From: Pseudomonas mendocina
GTDB lineage: Bacteria; Pseudomonadota; Gammaproteobacteria; Pseudomonadales; Pseudomonadaceae
Assembly (NCBI GenBank): GCA_037482215.1
Contig: CP148074.1
Location: forward strand, 4,402,001 to 4,466,000
Direction of reading: 5' to 3'
Length of the DNA: 64,000 nucleotides
In this document: positions 56,709 to 64,000 of the stretch, in pieces
Layout of the letters: each line of letters opens with the position of its first letter
Position numbering within the stretch: the first letter of the stretch is position 1
Made by a program: the position numbers and the translations under genes
The notes under the pieces: generated by a model
The model's input: only the letters and a program-made list of their open reading frames with translations
The model's database searches: none
What the model was told of the DNA's origin: nothing

Positions 56709-56720
56709 TGCGATTACTCC

Positions 56721-57713
56721 TTACTGGGCCGCGGCCAGCACAAAGGCGCCGGTCACCAGCAGGTTGATCAGGGTCAGCGGTAGGCAGAACTTCCAGCTGA
56801 ACGCCATGACCTGGTCATAGCGCGGGCGCGGGATCGACGCACGCAGCAAGATGAAGATCATGATGAAGAAGCAGGTTTTCAGGGCGAACCAGAAGAACGG
56901 AATCTGCGGCAGCAGATCGAACGGCCCGTGCCAGCCACCAAAGAACAGGGTCACCAGCAGCGCCGAGACAGTGACGATGGCGACGTATTCACCAACGAAG
57001 AACATGCCCCATTTCATACCGGCATATTCAATGTGGTAACCGTCAGCCAGTTCCTGCTCCGCTTCCGGCTGGTCGAACGGGTGACGGTGAGTCACCGCAA
57101 CCGCTGCGATAAAGAAGGTACAGAAGCCGAAGAACTGCGGAATGATGAACCACAGGTTCTGCGCCTGATACTCAACGATGTCGCGCATGTTGAACGAGCC
57201 GACCTGCGCCACCACGCCCATCAGTGCCAAGGCCAGGAACACCTCGTAAGACACAGTCTGCGCCGACGCACGCAGCGCACCGAGCAGGGCGAACTTGTTG
57301 TTACTCGACCAACCGGCGAACAGCACCGCGTAAACGGACAGACCGGCCATGGCGAAGAAGAACAAGATACCGATGTTCAGGTCCGCCACACCCCAGGTCG
57401 GCGTGATCGGAATAATCGCAAAGGCCATCAGCATGGCCGCGAAAGCGATCATCGGCGCGAGGATGAAGATGAACTTGTCGGCGAATGGAGGCGTCCAGTC
57501 TTCCTTGAAGAACATCTTGATCATGTCCGCACCGAGCTGGAACATGCCGAACGGGCCAACGCGGTTCGGACCATAACGGTCCTGCCACCAGCCCAACAGA
57601 CGGCGTTCGACAAAGCTCAGCAGTGCCCCGCAGAGCACTACAACCACCAGAATGACCAGCGCCTTGAGCACTGCAATCAGCACATCGACCACTTCAGGTG
57701 TCAGCCAGCTCAT
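56721..57713 (-). CDS. nuoH: NADH-quinone oxidoreductase subunit H
   Basis: 330 residues, membrane protein forming the quinone channel with subunits B and D. Conserved blocks: [40 protein letters not shown] and [20 protein letters not shown] with conserved Glu residues, then [19 protein letters not shown] at the end. It overlaps the end of nuoG by 4 bp. Confidence 0.97.
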   Translation of the reverse strand: MSWLTPEVVDVLIAVLKALVILVVVVLCGALLSFVERRLLGWWQDRYGPNRVGPFGMFQLGADMIKMFFKEDWTPPFADKFIFILAPMIAFAAMLMAFAIIPITPTWGVADLNIGILFFFAMAGLSVYAVLFAGWSSNNKFALLGALRASAQTVSYEVFLALALMGVVAQVGSFNMRDIVEYQAQNLWFIIPQFFGFCTFFIAAVAVTHRHPFDQPEAEQELADGYHIEYAGMKWGMFFVGEYVAIVTVSALLVTLFFGGWHGPFDLLPQIPFFWFALKTCFFIMIFILLRASIPRPRYDQVMAFSWKFCLPLTLINLLVTGAFVLAAAQ

Positions 57714-60439
57714 TGCGCGACCTCCTGCAGACCTGTGACTACAGCTTGCGAAGTCAGCGCGGGAATACCCGGCAGACCGACCGGCAGCCCGGCTACGCCA
57801 ATGGCGAGATCATCGCTGACCTGCAGCGGCAGACGCAGGGTCTGACCGGCTACGTTAAGGCTGACCAGCGCACCTTCTTTGGCACCCAGTCGCTCAGCTT
57901 CGGCAGTTGCCAGCAGCACGTAAGGCTGCGGCATGCGCTCTTGAATCGGCTTAGCCAATGCAGAGGTTTCATCACTGCCGAACAGGTGGTGCAGGCGTAC
58001 AACCTGCAACGTGCCCTGCTCCGGATTGAAGGCTGCCGGTACTGCAAACCAGCTCAGCACGTCACCCTTGGCTTCGATCAGGCGTACACCCGGATCACCG
58101 GCACGCAGATGGCCACCGACTTCGTCCTGGAACTTGTTCCAGGCTTGCGGTGAGTTCCAACCCGGCGACCAGGCGAATGGAATCTGCTGGCGATCTTCTT
58201 TAGTGCCCGCGTAACCCTCCATAGAGAAAGCAAACGGCGAATCCTGATCCTGCGGCTGACGCGGCTCGTGCACGCTGATATTGGCGCGCATGGAGGTGCG
58301 GCCACTGTAGCGGTGCGGCTCACGGGCCAGTTTCAGGCCTTTGATACGGAACGAGGCGCTTGGCGCTGCCTCGCCGATACGGGCCAACAGTGTGTTACTG
58401 GCGGCACAGGCTTCAGTCACCTGATCCAGCTGAGTCCAGTCCACAGCCTTGCCTTGCAGGGTACTGTGCAGGGCGTGCAGCCAGCGCCAGCCTTCACGGA
58501 CCAGAATGCTGCTGTCGTAGTAGCTCGGTTCGAACACTTGGAAGAAGCGCTGAGCGCGGCCTTCCAGACTGACCAGCGTGCCGTCGCCTTCCGCGAAGCT
58601 GGCCACCGGCAGTAGCAGGTGCGCTTTGTCGCTGGTAGCGGTGTGCTGATGATCAGCAACGATGACGACCTTGGCGGCGGCCAGAGCTGCGTCCACCTTG
58701 GCGCTGTCGGCGCGGCGGTAAAGATCGTTCTCCAGCACCACCACAGCATCGGCATCACCGCTGCTGAGGGCGTTCAGCGCGTCGTCCAGCGACTGGCTGT
58801 CATCACCGGCCAGCAGGGCCAGACCCATGCTGTTGGCTTCAGGCACAACCAGGCTGATCGAACCTTGTTTTTCACGGTTCTTCAGGGCGCTGGCGATGTT
58901 GGCAGCGGCCTCAATCAGGCTCTTCTCGCCCAGCGATGCACCGGCAACTACCAGCGGACGCTTGGCTTCAAGCAGCGCCTCGGCAATCAGTTGCACCAGC
59001 TCATTAGCTTCAGCATCCAGACCGGTTACCGCCGGAGCACTCGGATCAATGGCGTGGGCCACGGCAAAGCCGATGCGGGCCAGATCAAGCGGCGCGGCAT
59101 GAACACAGGCTTCGGCCACATCGTCCAGACGGGTCGGTGCCACGCTGGCGATAAACAGCGGGTGCAGTTCACCTTGAGCGACGTTGTTCACTGCCGCCAT
59201 GTGCCAGTCCTGAATGCGCGCAGAGGCGGCGATTTCGGTGGCTTTACCTTTCACCGCCTGACGCAGGGCCAGAGCCATGCGGGCAGCGGTTTGCGTCAGG
59301 TCTTCGCCGAGGACGAAAATGGCGTCGTGCAGTTCCACTTCACGCAGGGTCGGCACCGGCAGCGGGCCGTTCTGCAGGATGTCGCGGATCAGGCGGATAT
59401 TGGCCAGTTCTTCAGCGGCAATGCCGGTGGAGTAGTTGGCTGCGCCAACCAGTTCACGCAGGGCGAAGTTGCTTTCCAGGCTGGCACGCGGCGAGCCGAT
59501 ACCGATCACGCGCTTGCCTTTAAGCAGCTCGGCGGCTTTGTCCAGCGCAGCGTCGATACCCAACTGCTGGCTACCATTGGCGCTTTGCAGCAGCGGCTGA
59601 CGCGGACGGTCGCTGCGGTTGACGTAGCCATAACCGAAGCGGCCACGGTCGCACAGGAAGTACTGGTTCACATCACCGTTAAAGCGGTTTTCGATACGGC
59701 GGATTTCGCCATAACGCTCACCTGGGCTGGTGTTACAGCCACTGGAGCAACCGTGGCAGATGCTCGGGGCAAACTGCATGTCCCACTTACGGTTGTAGCG
59801 CTCAGAGTGCGTTTTGTCGGTGAACACACCGGTCGGGCAGACCTCGACCAGGTTGCCGGAGAACTCGCTTTCCAGCGTGCCGTCTTCAACGCGACCGAAG
59901 TACACGTTGTCGTGGGCACCGTAGACCCCCAGATCGGTGCCACCGGCGTAATCCTTGTAGTAACGCACGCAGCGGTAGCAGGCGATGCAGCGGTTCATCT
60001 CATGAGCGATGAACGGGCCGAGTTCCTGATTCTGGTGGGTGCGCTTAGTGAAGCGATAACGGCGCTGGTTGTGGCCAGTCATCACTGTCATGTCTTGCAG
60101 GTGGCAGTGACCGCCCTCCTCGCACACCGGACAATCGTGCGGGTGGTTGGTCATCAGCCATTCAACGACGCTGGCGCGGAATTGCTTGGCCTCCTCGTCG
60201 TCGATGGAGATCCAGGTGTTGTCAGTGGCTGGCGTCATGCAGGACATAACGAGGCGACCACGGGTGTCGTTCTCGTCGTTGTACTGTTTGACCGCACACT
60301 GGCGGCAGGCGCCGACGCTTCCGAGCGCTGGGTGCCAGCAGAAGTAAGGGATATCGAGCCCCAGAGACAGACAGGCCTGTAGCAGGTTGTCCGCCCCATC
60401 GACTTCGAAATCTTTGCCGTCTACGTGGATAGTGGCCAT
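57710..60439 (-). CDS. nuoG: NADH-quinone oxidoreductase subunit G
   Basis: 909 residues. The N-terminal 2Fe-2S domain has [20 protein letters not shown]; then [18 protein letters not shown] and a His-ligated 4Fe-4S cluster, and [11 protein letters not shown]. Next comes [10 protein letters not shown] with a fourth Cys in [10 protein letters not shown], which is the extra cluster N7 site present in E. coli and Pseudomonas. The molybdopterin-oxidoreductase-like C-terminal part (about 300-900) is catalytically empty in this family. It carries electrons from the flavin along the peripheral arm. A 94-bp gap, with a hairpin, separates it from nuoF. Confidence 0.97.
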   Translation of the reverse strand: MATIHVDGKDFEVDGADNLLQACLSLGLDIPYFCWHPALGSVGACRQCAVKQYNDENDTRGRLVMSCMTPATDNTWISIDDEEAKQFRASVVEWLMTNHPHDCPVCEEGGHCHLQDMTVMTGHNQRRYRFTKRTHQNQELGPFIAHEMNRCIACYRCVRYYKDYAGGTDLGVYGAHDNVYFGRVEDGTLESEFSGNLVEVCPTGVFTDKTHSERYNRKWDMQFAPSICHGCSSGCNTSPGERYGEIRRIENRFNGDVNQYFLCDRGRFGYGYVNRSDRPRQPLLQSANGSQQLGIDAALDKAAELLKGKRVIGIGSPRASLESNFALRELVGAANYSTGIAAEELANIRLIRDILQNGPLPVPTLREVELHDAIFVLGEDLTQTAARMALALRQAVKGKATEIAASARIQDWHMAAVNNVAQGELHPLFIASVAPTRLDDVAEACVHAAPLDLARIGFAVAHAIDPSAPAVTGLDAEANELVQLIAEALLEAKRPLVVAGASLGEKSLIEAAANIASALKNREKQGSISLVVPEANSMGLALLAGDDSQSLDDALNALSSGDADAVVVLENDLYRRADSAKVDAALAAAKVVIVADHQHTATSDKAHLLLPVASFAEGDGTLVSLEGRAQRFFQVFEPSYYDSSILVREGWRWLHALHSTLQGKAVDWTQLDQVTEACAASNTLLARIGEAAPSASFRIKGLKLAREPHRYSGRTSMRANISVHEPRQPQDQDSPFAFSMEGYAGTKEDRQQIPFAWSPGWNSPQAWNKFQDEVGGHLRAGDPGVRLIEAKGDVLSWFAVPAAFNPEQGTLQVVRLHHLFGSDETSALAKPIQERMPQPYVLLATAEAERLGAKEGALVSLNVAGQTLRLPLQVSDDLAIGVAGLPVGLPGIPALTSQAVVTGLQEVAQ

Positions 60440-60533
60440 GGTTCAGGTTTCTTCTTTGCCCACCGAAGCAGGCTTGGCTAATGGAATCACGGTGTGCCGG
60501 TGGCCGCTCAGGCGGCCGCCCTGGCGCTAATCT
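60440..60533 (-). other. 94-bp spacer with hairpin between nuoF and nuoG
   Basis: The only sizeable gap inside the visible nuo operon. GGCCGC (60502-60507) and GCGGCC (60512-60517) form a tight stem with a TCAG loop. There is no T-run on the minus strand, so read-through is expected. It may adjust mRNA stability or translation between the two genes. Confidence 0.45.
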
Positions 60534-61886
60534 TTACGCGTGGACAAACTGCCCAGGCGCTGCCGGAGTGGCCGAGCTGGATACGCCAGCCTCGAACTCC
60601 GAACGGAAATACTTGATCGCACTGCCCAACGGCTCGACGGCACCTGGTGCGTGAGCACAGAAGGTCTTGCCTGGGCCAAGGAAGTTGACCAGCCCCAACA
60701 GGGTGTCGATGTCCTCACGAGTACCCTGCTTACGCTCCAGCGCCCGGAGCATCTTCACGCTCCACGGCAAGCCGTCACGGCACGGCGTACACCAGCCGCA
60801 GGATTCACGGGCGAAGAACTCTTCCATGTTGCGCAGCAGCGAGACCATGTTGATGCTGTCGTCGACCGCCAGCGCCAGGCCAGTGCCCATACGGGTGCCG
60901 ACCTTGCCGATACCACCGGCGTACATCAGCGCATCGAGGTGTTCAGGCAGCAGGAAACCCGTACCGGCACCACCAGGCTGCCAGCACTTGAGTTTGTACC
61001 CGTCGCGCATGCCACCGGCATAGTCTTCAAACAGCTCGCGGGCAGAGATACCGAACGGCAGCTCCCACAGGCCAGGGTTCTTCACCTTGCCGGAGAAGCC
61101 CATCAGCTTGGTGCCGTGGTCTTCACTTTCCGGGCGAGCCAGGCTCTTATACCAGTCCACACCGTTACCGACGATGGCCGGGACGTTGCACAGGGTTTCA
61201 ACGTTGTTCACACAAGTCGGCTTGCCCCATACACCCACAGCAGCCGGGAACGGCGGCTTGGCGCGCGGGTTAGCGCGGCGGCCTTCCAGCGAGTTGATCA
61301 GCGCCGTTTCTTCACCGCAGATATAACGGCCAGCGCCGGTGTGAACGAACAACTCAAAATCAAAACCGCTGCCAAAGATGTTCTTGCCCAGCAGGCCAGC
61401 GGCCTTGGCTTCTTCAATGGCACGGTTGAGGTTGGCGGCGGCATCAACGTACTCGCCACGCAGGAAGATGTAACCGCGATACGCCTTCAGCGCCCGGGCG
61501 GAAATCAGCATGCCTTCGATCAGCAGGTGCGGCTGCTGCTCCATAAGCATGCGGTCTTTCCAGGTATTCGGCTCCATTTCATCCGCGTTGCACAGCAGGT
61601 AGCGGATGTTCATGGACTCATCAGCAGGCATCAGGCCCCACTTAACGCCAGTGGGGAAGCCTGCACCACCGCGACCTTTCAGGCCTGAATCTTTCACGGT
61701 CTGGACGATATCGGCCTGAGCCATTTCGGTCAGGGCTTTGCGAGCGGCGGCGTAGCCGTTCTTGGAACGGTACTCTTCAAGCCACACCGGCTGCGCATCG
61801 TCACGCAGACGCCAGGTCAGCGGATGGGTTTCTTCAGTGCGGGTAATCCGGTTGGCTGGGCCAATGGAAGTCAGCGTCTTACTCAT
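60534..61886 (-). CDS. nuoF: NADH-quinone oxidoreductase subunit F (NADH and FMN site)
   Basis: 450 residues. [17 protein letters not shown] is the glycine-rich NADH/FMN binding loop, [14 protein letters not shown] is next to the flavin, and [12 protein letters not shown] plus a later TFCAHAPGA hold the 4Fe-4S cluster N3. It oxidises NADH and begins electron transfer. The start overlaps the end of nuoE by 4 bp. Confidence 0.97.
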   Translation of the reverse strand: MSKTLTSIGPANRITRTEETHPLTWRLRDDAQPVWLEEYRSKNGYAAARKALTEMAQADIVQTVKDSGLKGRGGAGFPTGVKWGLMPADESMNIRYLLCNADEMEPNTWKDRMLMEQQPHLLIEGMLISARALKAYRGYIFLRGEYVDAAANLNRAIEEAKAAGLLGKNIFGSGFDFELFVHTGAGRYICGEETALINSLEGRRANPRAKPPFPAAVGVWGKPTCVNNVETLCNVPAIVGNGVDWYKSLARPESEDHGTKLMGFSGKVKNPGLWELPFGISARELFEDYAGGMRDGYKLKCWQPGGAGTGFLLPEHLDALMYAGGIGKVGTRMGTGLALAVDDSINMVSLLRNMEEFFARESCGWCTPCRDGLPWSVKMLRALERKQGTREDIDTLLGLVNFLGPGKTFCAHAPGAVEPLGSAIKYFRSEFEAGVSSSATPAAPGQFVHA

Positions 61887-62377
61887 ACGTAGGACTCCAG
61901 CAGTTTGGCCACGCCTTCGGGCTGCAGGTTGCCGAAGGTGTCGTCGTCAATCATCACCGCCGGTGCCTTATCGCAGTTACCTAGGCAGCACACCGGCAGC
62001 AAGGTGAAGCGGCCGTCAGCGGTGGTCTGGCCAGGCACGATACCCAGCTGCTGTTTGATGGTTTCCAGCACGCCTTCATGACCGCCGATGTAGCAGGTCA
62101 TGCTGTCGCATACGCGGATAATGTGACGGCCAACCGGCGAGCGGAAAATCTGGCTGTAGAACGTCGCTACGCCTTCCACATCGCTGGCCGGGATGCCGAG
62201 AATCTCGCCAATCGCGTCGGCAGCGCCATCCGGCACCCATCCACGCTCTTTCTGGACGATTTTCAACGCTTCGATGGACGCCGCGCGCGGGTCCTCGTAA
62301 TGGTGCATTTCGTGCTCAATGGCCGAGCGTTCGGTAGCGCTGAGGACGAAACGGTCAGTCTGAATCAACGTGCTCAT
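61883..62377 (-). CDS. nuoE: NADH-quinone oxidoreductase subunit E (2Fe-2S)
   Basis: 164 residues. The thioredoxin-like 2Fe-2S domain binds cluster N1a with CDSMTC and, after about 35 residues, [10 protein letters not shown]. The N-terminal helical part has [20 protein letters not shown] and [12 protein letters not shown]. It pairs with NuoF. It starts 2 bp after the nuoCD stop. Confidence 0.97.
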   Translation of the reverse strand: MSTLIQTDRFVLSATERSAIEHEMHHYEDPRAASIEALKIVQKERGWVPDGAADAIGEILGIPASDVEGVATFYSQIFRSPVGRHIIRVCDSMTCYIGGHEGVLETIKQQLGIVPGQTTADGRFTLLPVCCLGNCDKAPAVMIDDDTFGNLQPEGVAKLLESYV

Positions 62378-62379
62378 AA

Positions 62380-64000
<1,621 letters not shown>

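Noticed and set aside
58619..60382. 587-codon open frame opposite nuoG
   Set aside because: A shadow of nuoG with no motif of its own; low-complexity, His- and Val-rich translation and no start signals.
60540..61688. 382-codon open frame opposite nuoF
   Set aside because: Antisense shadow of nuoF, whose frame has all expected cluster and FMN motifs.

Overview
The window looks like about 64 kb of chromosome from a Pseudomonas-type gammaproteobacterium with GC in the high fifties (judged by eye). The evidence is family content and order: rep, cytochrome c5, PauR, dadX-ridA-dadA with divergent lrp, a polyamine oxidase, kauB, rpmG-rpmB, radC, coaBC, dut, the long membrane-anchored algC, argB, pyrE, crc, rph, yicC, gmk, rpoZ, spoT, ridA. 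This is close to the PA5295-PA5339 stretch of P. aeruginosa as I remember it. I see no tRNA, rRNA, CRISPR array, insertion sequence, prophage or recognisable defence system.

Layout. 1-6.9 kb (+): the end of an EAL-domain protein, then a very large sensor histidine kinase, a stand-alone receiver and an Hpt-REC-REC-GGDEF diguanylate cyclase. The last three overlap by 8 bp at each junction and look like a phosphorelay ending in cyclic-di-GMP synthesis. 6.9-10.2 kb (+): a gamma-glutamylpolyamine catabolic unit (oxidase, XRE-cupin regulator, glutamine-synthetase-like ligase) behind a promoter with a long inverted repeat. 10.2-10.8 kb: a gene-free nest of hairpin repeats. 10.8-17.2 kb: chromate transporter, penicillin-binding endopeptidase, a GGDEF-EAL phosphodiesterase resembling ProE, and the Rep helicase.

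17.3-28.4 kb: amine and D-amino-acid metabolism (cycB, pauR, dadX, ridA, dadA, lrp, a pauB-type oxidase, kauB), with a MocR regulator and an MFS exporter set in. DadX and DadA interconvert and oxidise alanine, the nearby RidA-type protein can clear reactive imines, and PauR, PauB and KauB belong to polyamine breakdown, so the two amine regions probably act in one network. 28.6-46.2 kb is mostly housekeeping: ribosomal proteins L28 and L33, nucleotide and coenzyme A synthesis, alginate/LPS sugar phosphates (algC), Crc, RNA processing, and the stringent response (rpoZ-spoT).

46.4-48.7 kb: exbB-exbD-tonB behind a probable Fur site. 48.8-50.4 kb: a lipoprotein of unknown function and an NAD-binding epimerase-like gene. 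50.4-64 kb (-): the respiratory complex I operon from nuoCD (cut by the window edge) to nuoN, with the epimerase-like gene 13 bp after nuoN.

Most of the window is ordinary. The parts most worth a second look are the c-di-GMP phosphorelay module, the palindromic operator before the pauB-type gene, the hairpin nest at 10.2-10.8 kb, the inverted repeat before the MocR gene, the absence of a start codon for the short form of AlgC, and the join between the tonB block and the nuo operon.
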